DNA of 64,000 nucleotides, taken from contig OZ244166.1 of NCBI GenBank assembly GCA_965216445.1, forward strand, positions 1-64,000, read 5' to 3'. A model generated the notes under the pieces. That model had not been told where the DNA came from and made no database searches. It saw nothing but the letters and a program-made list of their open reading frames with translations. Below are positions 28,655 through 36,749 of this stretch, piece by piece (positions within the stretch are counted from its first letter, which is position 1; every line of letters begins with the position of its first letter). The position numbers and the translations under genes are program-made. The DNA is from MA-ANB-1 sp965216445. Its GTDB lineage: Bacteria > Actinomycetota > Acidimicrobiia > Spongiisociales > ZC4RG35.

Positions 28655-29038
28655 GTGCCGTTACTTGATTTGTTCTTCACCATGCTTTGGTTCTTTCTGT
28701 TCTTCGCATGGTTGATGCTCCTGTTCAAGATCTTCGGAGACATCTTCCGCAACAAGGAGTCCAGTGGTCTCGCCAAAGCGTTCTGGACGCTCTTTGTCAT
28801 CATCCTTCCCCTGCTGGGCACCCTGATCTACTTACTGGTAGAAGGCAAAGACATGGCTCAGCGGGATCTGGACACCATGGCCGCCATGGAGGATGCTCAA
28901 CGCTCCTACATCCAGAAGGTCGCCGGTGGCGGTGGTGCCAGCGCAGCTGACGAACTGGCAAAGCTCGGCGAGTTGAAGAACCAGGGCGTCCTGACAGACG
29001 AGGAGTTCGCCGCCCAGAAGGCGAAGCTTCTGTCGTAG
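28655..29038 (+). CDS. PLDc_N/SHOCT domain membrane protein
   Basis: A 127-residue protein. Two membrane helices (MLWFFLFFAWLMLLF and FWTLFVIILPLLGTLIYLL) with the PLDc_N-type LPLLGTLIYLLVEGK, then a short coiled stretch and a C-terminal SHOCT motif (LAKLGELKNQGVLTDEEF, then AQKAKLL). GTG at 28655 has AAAGAGG six bases upstream. Function unknown; SHOCT may mediate oligomerisation. Confidence 0.8.
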   Translation: MPLLDLFFTMLWFFLFFAWLMLLFKIFGDIFRNKESSGLAKAFWTLFVIILPLLGTLIYLLVEGKDMAQRDLDTMAAMEDAQRSYIQKVAGGGGASAADELAKLGELKNQGVLTDEEFAAQKAKLLS

Positions 29039-29060
29039 TCGAACCCCCCCACTTTATCCC

Positions 29061-29091
29061 TGAAGGGCCGTGGCGAAGTCACGGCCCTTCA
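29061..29091. terminator. bidirectional terminator
   Basis: TGAAGGGCCGTG pairs with CACGGCCCTTCA around a 7-base loop, between the convergent SHOCT and thrB genes. Flanking T runs are short. Confidence 0.75.
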
Positions 29092-29097
29092 TTGCTT

Positions 29098-29949
29098 CTA
29101 GATCAGACCGCTGGTCGCGACCCCCGCTTGTACCACTTCAACTCCTTGATCGTGGAGCGCACCGACCACGTCATCGGCGGCATCTCCCAAGACAAAGGCA
29201 ACAACGGAAGGACCCGCCCCCGATCGGGCGGCATGGAGTGCTCCGGCCCCTTTGGCAACTCGAATCAGCTTCTCAACTTCGGGTGACATTTCAGCGCGTG
29301 CCGATTCGTGGATCTCGTCGCCATGAGCTGAAGCCAACAAATCCGGGTCGGCCGTGAGCAGACCGGCAGTGAGGGCCGTGACACGTCCCAAGCTGCGGAC
29401 CACAACATCTTTCCCGTAGCTCGCAGGCAGAACCGATCTGGCCAGCCTCGTCGAAAGCTGCGATTCGGGGACTGCGACGATTGGCTGCAGGGACGGGTGG
29501 ATCGGGAGACGCATCGGCTCGCCTTCGGCTGGAACCAGGACCAACCCACCGTAAACCGCTGCCGCAACGTTGTCTGGGTGTCCGTCGAGTTCAGCAGCGA
29601 CACGGAACACATGATCAGGATTCGAATCTCCATCGGCTTGTCGGAGGGCTACAGCTACGCCGGCGACGAACGCAGCTGAGGATGATCCCAGACCCCGTCC
29701 GATCGGTATCTGGTTGTCGACCTTGATCCGCAACGGACGCTCATCCCCTACCGCCATCCGCGCCCCCATCAGCACCGCATCCATCTCCGTGGCCTCCGGA
29801 CGGTGGGCCCCGACATGCTCGACCGCCCAAGCGTCGGCATCCTCGGCAGTTGCGGTACACCGCAACTCGAGGGCGATAGCCAAAGTGTCGAATCCGGGTC
29901 CGAGGTTTGCGGTTGAAGCCGGAGCCGATGCGGTTGCGGTCGAAGTCAC
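29098..29949 (-). CDS. thrB: homoserine kinase
   Basis: A 283-residue GHMP kinase that phosphorylates homoserine on the way to threonine. SAPASTANLGPGFDTLAIAL is the ThrB N terminus, IPIGRGLGSSSAA is the ATP-binding motif, and LDGHPDNVAAAVYGGLV plus ALHAARSGAGPSVVAF complete the GHMP signatures. The GTG start lies 6 bases after TAGGCT, so the mRNA is probably leaderless. It is separated from thrC and hom, which are often linked. Confidence 0.92.
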   Translation of the reverse strand: MTSTATASAPASTANLGPGFDTLAIALELRCTATAEDADAWAVEHVGAHRPEATEMDAVLMGARMAVGDERPLRIKVDNQIPIGRGLGSSSAAFVAGVAVALRQADGDSNPDHVFRVAAELDGHPDNVAAAVYGGLVLVPAEGEPMRLPIHPSLQPIVAVPESQLSTRLARSVLPASYGKDVVVRSLGRVTALTAGLLTADPDLLASAHGDEIHESARAEMSPEVEKLIRVAKGAGALHAARSGAGPSVVAFVLGDAADDVVGALHDQGVEVVQAGVATSGLI

Positions 29950-29982
29950 GGTTGGAGCCTATCCACCATTACCGTTTTGTCC

Positions 29983-30201
29983 ATGGCGGAACTTCTCGGC
30001 ATCGACGACCTGCTCCCTGAGTTAATCATCGGCTTAGGGCTCGCCCTACTCGTCGGCAATGGCCTTGCCTGGTGGAAACACCGGCAGGGGGAAACGCCCG
30101 AAGGTGTCGAGGAGGCTGCATATAAGCCGGGAAGGGTGCGCTGGCTGATGGGAGTCGGGCTACTGATGACCGTGTGGGGTGTGGTCAGCCTCGTCAACTA
30201 G
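29983..30201 (+). CDS. small two-helix membrane protein
   Basis: A 72-residue protein with hydrophobic helices ELIIGLGLALLVGNGLAWW and WLMGVGLLMTVWGVVSLV joined by a charged loop. No family recognised. Codon pattern and a start facing thrB across 33 bases support it as a gene. ATG at 29983 preferred over the TTG six bases earlier. Confidence 0.55.
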   Translation: MAELLGIDDLLPELIIGLGLALLVGNGLAWWKHRQGETPEGVEEAAYKPGRVRWLMGVGLLMTVWGVVSLVN

Positions 30202-30214
30202 ACCCACAACCCGG

Positions 30215-30276
30215 TCTGCACAGTGCAAATCCGTGCAGAAGACACCCCTTTCTGCACAGTGCGAAGTTCTGCAGTG
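30215..30276. repeat. two tandem short palindromic repeats upstream of tRNA-Gly
   Basis: TCTGCACAGTGC occurs at 30215 and 30251, each followed by a second CTGCA-containing arm (CCGTGCAGA and TTCTGCAGTGC), so each unit can fold on itself. They lie in the 161-base gap before the tRNA. Confidence 0.5.
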
Positions 30277-30362
30277 CGCCAGGGACACGTCCTCCTGACT
30301 ATCTCGGTGAGAGCCGGGACGCTTCGGGTTCAGCCCCGTGGTTTGTTAGCCTTGGGCTCTCT

Positions 30363-30436
30363 GCGGGTGTAGTTCAATGGTAGAACTTCAGCTTCCCAAG
30401 CTGAGAGCGGGGGTTCGATTCCCCTCACCCGCTCCA
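30363..30436 (+). tRNA. tRNA-Gly, anticodon CCC
   Basis: A full cloverleaf: acceptor GCGGGTG with CACCCGC, D arm GTTC...GAAC, anticodon stem TCAGC/GCTGA with loop TTCCCAA (CCC at 34-36), TpsiC arm GGGGTTCGATTCCCC, and an encoded 3' TCCA. Reads GGG codons. Seventy-four bases including CCA. Confidence 0.97.
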
Positions 30437-30557
30437 CCTTTCGCGTTCCTTAGGAACGACGGGCCATATAAGGCCCCTCAGCCAAACAGAAACCTCGACC
30501 TCGAGCCGGTCGAAGGCCAGGAGGTGGCAGCGACATCGCGGTGGCCAGATACGCTCA

Positions 30558-31078
30558 GTGATTGTGATCAGCTCAAAGGTTGGCTTCCAAACAGAAAGAC
30601 TCTCAATCCGCCAAGGGCGGGCCGAGAAGGCAGCCGACCTCTCGTTCGTCGTGGCCCGCATCTTGACACCTGCCACGACCGAATTCCTACCGTCCGAATG
30701 GCACGGCTATTACACACCAGAAAGGGCGGAAGCCTGGATCAGGGAGCAAAAGGCAGAAGGGTCGGTGTTGCTCATAGACACAGTCAAAGCCGGAGAACCC
30801 ATCGGGCTGCTGTGCTGGGAGATGTTGATCTAGGAAGCGACCGGGTTGAAGTGAGGGTCGGCTACGTCATTGCGGAAGAGTTTTGGGGACGGGGTTTCGC
30901 CAGCGAGCTAGTGGGCGGCTTGGTCCGCTGGTGTCAAGACCGAACCGATGTTGCATCGATCGTTGGTGGAGTAGCTAACAAACACCCGGCGTCGGCGCGA
31001 GTGTTGTCGAAGAATGGATTCGTCGCTGATTCGATGACAGAAAACGAAACTCTCTATCGCCTACGCATTACCGGGTGA
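30558..31078 (+). pseudogene. GNAT acetyltransferase, single-base frameshift
   Basis: The first frame (30558-30833) has GFQTERLSIRQ, typical of a GNAT start, and PIGLLCWE. It stops, while the adjacent frame continues DVDLGSDRVEVRVGYVIAEEFWGRGFASELV (shown in parts: GYVIAEEFWGRGFASEL) with the acetyl-CoA-binding loop, and ends NGFVADS. One added base near 30822 joins them into a normal 174-residue GNAT. Either a recent mutation or a sequencing error. Confidence 0.7.
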
Positions 31079-31143
31079 CAAGTCGACGTTCGCGGACCGT
31101 TCTCCTCCCTTCTACTATCCACCTTCGGCATGAGGAGAGACAG

Positions 31144-31719
31144 TTGATTTTTTCGGATCGGACGATCAAAGAAGCCATCACTTCAGGCAGTATCACGATC
31201 GATCCCTACGAACCCAGCTACGTGCAGCCCTCTTCGGTCGACTTGCGGGTGGACAACGGCTTTCGGGTTTTCGTGAATCACAAATACTCAGAGATCGATC
31301 CGAGGGCTCCACAATCAGATCTCACCCAATTGGTTGAAGTGGACGAAAACGAGCCTTTCATGCTCCATCCCGGTGAGTTTGTCCTCGGGTCGACCCTGGA
31401 ACGTGTCGGACTGGGCGAAGACGTCGTGGCGCGTTTGGAAGGAAAGTCGTCGCTTGGTCGATTGGGGCTGCTGATTCACTCAACGGCAGGGTTCATCGAC
31501 CCGGGATTTGAAGGACACATCACGTTGGAGCTGTCCAACGTCGCGACCCTCCCCATCGCGATCTACCCCGGAATGAAGATCGGGCAAATCAGCTTCTACC
31601 AGATGACGACCGCCGCCGAGTACCCCTATGGCTCGCCGGAACTCGGTTCGAAGTACCAGGGGCAGAGTGGTCCGACGGCCAGTCGGTCACATCGAGATTT
31701 CGGCGTACAAACTGACTAG
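31144..31719 (+). CDS. dcd: dCTP deaminase, probably bifunctional (dCTP to dUMP)
   Basis: A 191-residue trimeric dUTPase-fold enzyme. QPSSVDLRVDN, GKSSLGRLGLL, HSTAGFIDPGFEGHITLELSN and a C-terminal YQGQSGPTASRS closely follow the Mycobacterium tuberculosis enzyme, which both deaminates dCTP and removes pyrophosphate; the HSTAG loop differs from the E. coli mono-functional form. It supplies dUMP for thymidylate. TTG start with GAGGAG 7 bases upstream; a TACTAT -10 is seen further up. Confidence 0.92.
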   Translation: MIFSDRTIKEAITSGSITIDPYEPSYVQPSSVDLRVDNGFRVFVNHKYSEIDPRAPQSDLTQLVEVDENEPFMLHPGEFVLGSTLERVGLGEDVVARLEGKSSLGRLGLLIHSTAGFIDPGFEGHITLELSNVATLPIAIYPGMKIGQISFYQMTTAAEYPYGSPELGSKYQGQSGPTASRSHRDFGVQTD

Positions 31720-31838
31720 CGCGAACGGGGGAATCGGAAAATTGCCCGATTTCTCTGGACAATTCGCCGCTGCATCACGATACTCCTAGCAAGTATTGCT
31801 CCCGTAATCGAGTCCCCCTCGTGGAGCGTAGAACCTTC

Positions 31839-31904
31839 GGGCGGGCAGCAGTACCCCTCCAGCGGCAATCGACAGGTTGCCGCTCGCCCAAAGTACGGAG
31901 GGTA
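31839..31904. other. possible pseudoknot-forming element in a 263-base intergenic gap
   Basis: Between convergent dcd and the DUF5946 gene. AGCGGCAA/TTGCCGCT (31861-31868 with 31877-31884) forms a hairpin; GGGCG (31839) can pair with CGCCC (31885), and TACCCCTCC (31852) with GGAGGGTA (31897), crossing the previous stem. No known RNA family was recognised, and no coding region is convincing in 31720-31982. Confidence 0.35.
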
Positions 31905-31982
31905 GGTCTCCACCACCTTCAGTGACCAGGTCGGTATCCCTTCAGGCTATCACTCCCCCATTCAGCTCCCACAAGCGGGGAG

Positions 31983-32456
31983 TCAGGACTCCCTCAGGAC
32001 CGTCTTGGTCCAACCCATTAGGAGATCGCTATGCAATGTGATCCAGTCGTCCATGACACCGAAGGTCCATGTCTCGGATCGTTCGCCACCGAGAACCGCT
32101 TCCAAGCTTGAGGTCCAGTTCTCTGGCCGCGGCTCCAACCAGCTGAACTCGATACGTCCCCGCCGACTCAATTCGACGGACTGCTGACGCAGTCGGACCG
32201 CCTGCTCAACCCCCACGCCGGACTTCTGTACCGCAATCAGGGTGATGAGGTGTACCGCCACTGACTGAATCGACTGGGGTGAAGAAACTCCTGGATGCTG
32301 AGCGGCATAGGCATCAACCGAAAGGGGAACCAACCGAACATCACCAGCGAGGGCGGTGGTGTACTGCCGCCAACATGCCGGTGACGCCCCAATGTAACGG
32401 TGCGAGGGTCCGTCGAATGGTGCGAACCCGACAAGGCAACCTGGGCACGGTTCCAC
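31983..32456 (-). CDS. DUF5946 family protein
   Basis: A 157-residue protein. CPGCLVGFAPFDGPSHRYIGASPACW at the start (in pieces: CPGC, GPSHRYIGASPACW) and VDAYAAQHPG then QSIQSVAVHLITL match DUF5946, a family with Cys and His residues suggestive of metal binding. Starts with GTG. Function unknown. It lies just downstream of dnaB on the same strand. Confidence 0.75.
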   Translation of the reverse strand: MEPCPGCLVGFAPFDGPSHRYIGASPACWRQYTTALAGDVRLVPLSVDAYAAQHPGVSSPQSIQSVAVHLITLIAVQKSGVGVEQAVRLRQQSVELSRRGRIEFSWLEPRPENWTSSLEAVLGGERSETWTFGVMDDWITLHSDLLMGWTKTVLRES

Positions 32457-32465
32457 CGTCGTGCT

Positions 32466-33934
32466 CTACGTGACGTCGCGTCCGAGGTTGGCGAATCTGG
32501 TGAACTCAGGTTGGAACGTGAGTCGAACTGGGCCTGTCGAACCGGCCCTGTGTTTGGCGACGATCACTTCGGCGATGCCTCTGTTTTCGTGGTTCTCGGG
32601 GTGGTAATACTCGTCCCGGTAGATGAACATCACCACGTCAGCGTCCTGCTCGATCGACCCGGACTCACGGAGATCCGACAGCCGCGGTCGTTTGTCCTCC
32701 CTGGATTCCAGTGACCGGTTCAACTGGGAGAGGGCGATGACCGGCACTTCGAGTTCCCGGGCCAGGTTCTTGAGGTTACGGCTGATCTGTGCGATCTCCT
32801 GCTGACGGTTCTCCCGGCCTGATGCCTCCATGAGTTGGATGTAGTCGACGACGACGAGAGACAAGCCCCCTTCTTGCGCTTGATACATCTTGCCCGTCGA
32901 CACTTGGCCCGGATGTCAGTGATGGACTCCCGGCCTGATGCCTCCATGAGTTGGATGTAGTCGACGACGACGAGAGACAAGCCCTTCTTGCGCTTGAGCC
33001 GTCGACACTTGGCCCGGATGTCAGTGATGGTGACGATGGGTGAGTCATCGATGTAGATCGGCGCCTGATACATCTTGCCCGCTGCGTCCACGACCTTCTG
33101 CCAAAGCGGACCCAACTGCCCGGAACGGATCTTCATCGAGTCGACCTTGCCCACCGACGACAGGATCCTCTGCACGATCTCCTCTTTGGACATCTCCAAG
33201 GAAAAGACCGCTACCGGCTCACCCGATATCGCCGCGTTGGTGGCGATGTTCATCATGAGAGAGCTTTTTCCCATGGCCGGTCTTGCCGCGATCACGATGA
33301 GGTTGGCTGGCTGCATACCCGCGAGCTTTTTGTCGAGATCTACAAAACCCGTGGCCAACCCCGCCAGATCGTCACCTTGCTGCTCGAGCAGCTCAATGTG
33401 CTCCAGCACATCGTTGAACATCGGGCCGACCTCGAGAAGAGTCTGCGAGGCCCGCTTTTCGGCGACTCCGAGTACGGCCTGTTCGGAACGATCGAGGACA
33501 TTGGTGATCTCGTCGTCGACGTCAAATGCGAAGTCGGTGACCGCTGCACCAGCCCGAATCAACTCCCTGCGTTTCGCGTGTTCCTCAACGATCCCTGCGT
33601 AATAGGCGATATTGGACGTTGACGGAACGATATCGACAAGTCGAGTCAGGTATTGAACGCCACCGACCTTCTCCAGCTCTCCATGTCGCCGTAGTGACTC
33701 TGAGACGGTCACGACGTCGATGGGTTGGCTGGTGTCGAACAGGGTTCGTATCGACTCGAAAATCGCCTGGTGCGCAGGAACGTAAAAGTCTTCGGGATGG
33801 ATGGTGTCCATCACGTCGTTTACTGCATCCTCCGACAGTAAGACCGCACCAATCACGGACTCCTCGGCTTCGCGTGAGTGTGGCGGGTTTCGATACCCGG
33901 GCCTCAACTGAGTTTCGTCGGATGTCATCGTCAT
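32466..33934 (-). pseudogene. dnaB: replicative DNA helicase, disrupted by a 116-bp tandem duplication
   Basis: The N-terminal 330 residues are a normal DnaB: PPHSREAEESVIGAVLL, an N-domain, then ARPAMGKSSLMMNIA (Walker A), FSLEMSKEEI and SLVVVDYIQLM (Walker B). The frame then breaks because 32811-32926 repeats the following segment. In another frame the gene resumes at NRQQEIAQISRNLK and runs through VPVIALSQLNRSLE, SDLRESGSIEQDADVV to the stop at 32466. Deleting 116 bases restores a 450-residue protein, the usual size. As dnaB is essential, an assembly error is likely unless another copy exists. Confidence 0.85.
32811..33030. repeat. tandem duplication inside dnaB
   Basis: Copy A 32811-32925 (115 bases) and copy B 32927-33030 (104 bases) both begin CTCCCGGCCTGATG and end GTCAGTGATGG. 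Copy A differs by two extra C in a C run and by GATACATCTTGCCC in place of GAGCC; that stretch also occurs at 33066, so copy A is a mosaic. Confidence 0.9.
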
Positions 33935-34327
33935 ATTCGTCCTCAGCTACAACATATGCATCAGATGTGACAGATTCTGTCGACTGGGGCCCTGACGCGT
34001 AGGACCCCGCCGTGGGAAGATGAAAACTGCCTTGGCGGGGGAATTGCTTGCAACTTATACGGCCGTGGGCCGGTGCACCAAGCTGAAGCCGTATCTGTTT
34101 TTCGCGAGGCAACAGAATTCTTCAATAGCGCCGATTTTCGCGGACTTTGTGCCTATTCGACGAGGGGTGCGTCGGCCAGAGTCCACCAGCCAATTAATTG
34201 AGGCTGGACAGCCATACCGAGCCCAGGAGGACAATGACTTTCGACCCATCAATGGTGGACCTATACCTCTAACAAACGCGACAAACCGGATGGAGGATGG
34301 ATGTACAACAAAGGAAGGAAAATCACC
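33935..34327. other. 393-base intergenic region upstream of dnaB
   Basis: Holds the dnaB promoter on the minus strand and the leader of the small gene at 34328. One tiny frame (34234-34272, 12 residues) follows a perfect AGGAGG at 34225 with only 3 bases of spacing; it might be a leader peptide. No other coding signal was convincing. Confidence 0.4.
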
Positions 34328-34462
34328 ATGTGGTGGCTCGTCGGAATATCCGCAGCCCTCATCGTCATCCTCTGGTTCGCTTCAGTTATCAATATCCGAA
34401 GGATTGCTAACTCCGAATCTACGAAATCGCCTCAGACCAAGCGGATGCACGAGACGTTCTGA
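34328..34462 (+). CDS. small single-helix membrane protein
   Basis: A 44-residue protein: MWWLVGISAALIVILWFAS membrane helix then a basic tail ending KRMHETF. AAGGAAGG lies 9 bases upstream of the ATG. An in-frame ATG at 34301 with its own GGAGG would add nine residues. A terminator follows at 34489. Oriented against the ribosomal/ssb operon. Confidence 0.5.
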   Translation: MWWLVGISAALIVILWFASVINIRRIANSESTKSPQTKRMHETF

Positions 34463-34488
34463 GCTCAACCCGCCAGCCTTGAGTAAAT

Positions 34489-34515
34489 GAGACCCCCACC
34501 GTCGGTGGGGGTCTC
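34489..34515. terminator. bidirectional terminator
   Basis: GAGACCCCCACC pairs with GGTGGGGGTCTC around GTC. It ends the small membrane gene on the plus strand and the rpsF-ssb-rpsR-rplI operon on the minus strand (followed there by ATTTACT). Confidence 0.8.
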
Positions 34516-34538
34516 GTCAATATCCGTCAGGAATCTGA

Positions 34539-34985
34539 CTATGCGGGAATGATGTCCAATGTGACCGGGAATTGGACGTCTGTGTGCAGGTTCACATGCA
34601 CCTCATGAAGGCCGATCGCTTTGATCGGCTTTGGGATTTCGACGTGCTTCTTGTCCAAATCGACACCGGCAAAGCGGCGGATTCCCTCAACCACGTCGGT
34701 GACCGAGACAGAACCATATAGTTGACCCTCGTCACCGGCCTGAGCGGCAAGGACGACACGGGTCCCAACCAACTGCGTCGCAATTCTCTCGGCTTCTTCG
34801 CGAGCCTTCTTCTCGGCTTCGATCCTGGCGGCCCGAATTGACTCTGCTTGTTCAAGAGCGGCTTCACTCGCCTTGATCGCCTTCTTCCTGGGAAGCAGAA
34901 AGTTCCGGGCGTAGCCGTCACTTACGTCTACGACGTCGCCTCTCTTACCCAGTTCGTCAACGTTGGAGGTGAGTATCAGCTTCAT
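34539..34985 (-). CDS. rplI: 50S ribosomal protein bL9
   Basis: A 148-residue protein with the L9 N-terminal domain (MKLILTSNVDELGKRGDVVDV, in part, then GYARNFLLPRKKA), a long connecting helix rich in Glu/Ala/Arg and a C-terminal domain. Last gene of the rpsF-ssb-rpsR-rplI operon; its ATG overlaps the rpsR stop by 4 bases (ATGA). Confidence 0.96.
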   Translation of the reverse strand: MKLILTSNVDELGKRGDVVDVSDGYARNFLLPRKKAIKASEAALEQAESIRAARIEAEKKAREEAERIATQLVGTRVVLAAQAGDEGQLYGSVSVTDVVEGIRRFAGVDLDKKHVEIPKPIKAIGLHEVHVNLHTDVQFPVTLDIIPA

Positions 34986-35263
34986 CGCGTCGAGATGTAA
35001 GGAAGCAGGGCCATCTCACGAGCATTCTTGATGGCGACAGCCACCTCACGCTGGTGCCGGGGGCAGTTGCCAGTTACCCGGCGACCCCTGATCTTGGCTC
35101 GGTCTGACATGTACTTGCGAAGGATTGCTGTGTCCTTCCAGTCAATGACCTTCGACTTATCGGTGCAGAAGGCGCAGGGCTTCGTCCGTGTCCGACGGGT
35201 GTCGGGGGCACGTCGACGACCTTTCGCTGCCTTTCTATCGCTGCTGTTGCTCTTTCGTCCCAT
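34982..35263 (-). CDS. rpsR: 30S ribosomal protein bS18
   Basis: A 93-residue protein with a basic N-terminal extension, CAFCTDK, VIDWKDTAILRKYMSDRAKI, RRVTGNCPRHQREVAVAIKNAR-like core (parts quoted) and LLPYIS. The Cys cluster CxxC plus a later Cys indicates the zinc-binding form; actinobacteria often carry a second, Cys-free bS18 elsewhere. Confidence 0.95.
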   Translation of the reverse strand: MGRKSNSSDRKAAKGRRRAPDTRRTRTKPCAFCTDKSKVIDWKDTAILRKYMSDRAKIRGRRVTGNCPRHQREVAVAIKNAREMALLPYISTR

Positions 35264-35273
35264 TCAAATCTCC

Positions 35274-35726
35274 TTAGAACGGGGCCTCGTCGGGCCCGTA
35301 GTCGTCGCGGGCGACGGGTGCGGGCGGAACCTTGCTGCCTCCACCGTTGCCGCCAAAGTTGCCGCCGTCCGACCTCTGTGTGCGATTGACGGTTGCAGTC
35401 GCCCATCGCAGTGATGGTCCGACCTCGTCGATCTGGACCTCGACGACCGAGCGCTTCTGCCCTTCATCAGTTTCCCAGCTGCGCTGCTCGAGACGACCGG
35501 TCACGATGACGCGAGTTCCCTTCTGCAGCGACTCGGCCACGGTTTCGGCTTGTTCACGCCAGACCGTTCCGGTGAAAAAGCTGGTGGCTTCTTGCCACTC
35601 GCCATCCTGGCCGCGCCATCGACGGTTCACGGCGAAACGGAGTTTGGCCATGGCGACTCCAGACGGGGTGAAACGCAGTTCTGGGTCATCTACGAGGTTT
35701 CCAATAAGAGTTACGTTGTTTGACAT
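35274..35726 (-). CDS. ssb: single-stranded DNA-binding protein
   Basis: A 150-residue SSB. OB fold with NNVTLIGNLVDDPELRFTPSG, WREQAETVAESLQKGTRVIVTGRLEQRSWE-like core and VEVQIDEVGPSLRWA; then a Gly/Asn-rich linker and an acidic tip YGPDEAPF that recruits repair and replication proteins. Shorter linker than most actinobacterial SSBs. Operon position between rpsF and rpsR is the standard one. Confidence 0.95.
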   Translation of the reverse strand: MSNNVTLIGNLVDDPELRFTPSGVAMAKLRFAVNRRWRGQDGEWQEATSFFTGTVWREQAETVAESLQKGTRVIVTGRLEQRSWETDEGQKRSVVEVQIDEVGPSLRWATATVNRTQRSDGGNFGGNGGGSKVPPAPVARDDYGPDEAPF

Positions 35727-35786
35727 TAAGATCTCCTCTGATCACGTCTCCCCACGATCATGCCGTGGGGATGTGACGGAATCCAG

Positions 35787-36074
35787 TTAGTTGTTTTGGG
35801 CAACAATCTTGTGGCGGATGATCTCATCGGAGAGTGACAGCATCCGATCGACTGTGCTGACGACGTCGGGTTCGCCCTGGAAGTTGACGACTGTGTAATA
35901 GCCCTCGGAGATGTGGTCGATTTCGTACGCAAAGCGCCGCTTACCCCACATATCACGGCTCGTTACTGAGCAGCCGGCACTTGCCAAGGCTGCTTCGAGT
36001 TCCCCGACCTTGGATTCGATCTCGTCTTCAGCCAGCTCGGGCCGATGGATCGTCATTAGTTCATAATCGCGCAT
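35787..36074 (-). CDS. rpsF: 30S ribosomal protein bS6
   Basis: A 95-residue protein: MRDYELMTIHRPEL, WGKRRFAYEIDHISEGYYTVVNF-like core (parts quoted), ending RHKIV. The ATG at 36074 was chosen over an upstream GTG because AGGAGG lies 4 bases before it. First gene of the operon. It pairs with bS18 on the 30S platform. Confidence 0.95.
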   Translation of the reverse strand: MRDYELMTIHRPELAEDEIESKVGELEAALASAGCSVTSRDMWGKRRFAYEIDHISEGYYTVVNFQGEPDVVSTVDRMLSLSDEIIRHKIVAQNN

Positions 36075-36230
36075 TTGACCTCCTGTGGACATCCGATTGG
36101 AAGGCCCTATCGGTTAGATCGAGTCAGGTTGATAGAGCAGGGGTTTGGCTACCAACAGCGCGTGCGTTGGTGCCCGGGCAATGATAACTGGACCTGTGGA
36201 GAAATCCCATTCGAACGTCTTTCAATGCCT

Positions 36231-36280
36231 TTGTGCTGATATTTGGTCGACTGTCTGGGTAGAAATCGACACAAAACCGT
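36231..36280. repeat. dispersed hairpin repeat, copy 2
   Basis: Diverged relative of 4253-4300: TTTGTGCTGAT, a loop with GACTGTCTGGG (GACCGTTTGGG in copy 1), and AAATCGACACA. The 5' arm has lost perfect pairing. In the gap between rpsF and the DUF192 gene. Confidence 0.5.
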
Positions 36281-36281
36281 T

Positions 36282-36749
36282 CTATTGGTCCGAGAAGTCG
36301 ACACTATCCCCAATCTCGAAACTGAATTCGCCAAGTTCAGTTTCCAGGACGTATGCCACGGGCTCAGGGGAGACATAGCTCTCACACGACGAGGTTTCGC
36401 ACGGGAGGGCTTCGGTGGTCCCGACAATCACTCCGCCGCTATCGATGAACCACAGGTCCAGTGGAAGGAGCGTGTTCTCCATGGTGTAAGAAACCGTGGC
36501 GACGCTGTCGTGTATGAACAGCATCCCGTCGAGGCCCCCGAGGTCGGTGGCTCCCATTAGACCGATTCTGCGCTCCGTCACGTCATCTGCGAGCGCTACG
36601 AGGAGCCGGTTCGAACCCACGGATATGGACGAAACCTCGCCATCGAAGAACGGGCTGGTGACCGAGGGATCATCGACGGTTGGTGGGGTACTCGAAACGC
36701 TGGTTGCCGAACACGCTGCGACGAGCAGTGCACACCCAGTGGCGATCAG
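36282..36749 (-). CDS. DUF192 family lipoprotein, probable CTG start
   Basis: A 155-residue protein if started at CTG 36749. This gives a hydrophobic signal with lipobox LLVAAC, a short Ser/Thr/Pro linker, and a DUF192 domain: LLVALADDVTERRIGLMGATDLGG, GMLFIH, LDLWFIDSGGVIV and ALPCETSSCESY. An in-frame stop lies 15 bases upstream and no ATG/GTG/TTG can include the signal; the first GTG (36620) would lose it. The CTG overlaps the panB stop as CTGA, mimicking ATGA coupling. Confidence 0.75.
   Translation of the reverse strand: MIATGCALLVAACSATSVSSTPPTVDDPSVTSPFFDGEVSSISVGSNRLLVALADDVTERRIGLMGATDLGGLDGMLFIHDSVATVSYTMENTLLPLDLWFIDSGGVIVGTTEALPCETSSCESYVSPEPVAYVLETELGEFSFEIGDSVDFSDQ

Noticed and set aside
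31720..31982. Cobalamin, SAM or tmRNA-like RNA in the gap after dcd
   Set aside because: The diagnostic conserved boxes of those RNAs are absent and the gap is between convergent genes.
34020..34490. 156-codon plus-strand frame between dnaB and rplI
   Set aside because: No ribosome site, odd composition, overlaps the better supported small membrane protein in a different frame and the terminator.
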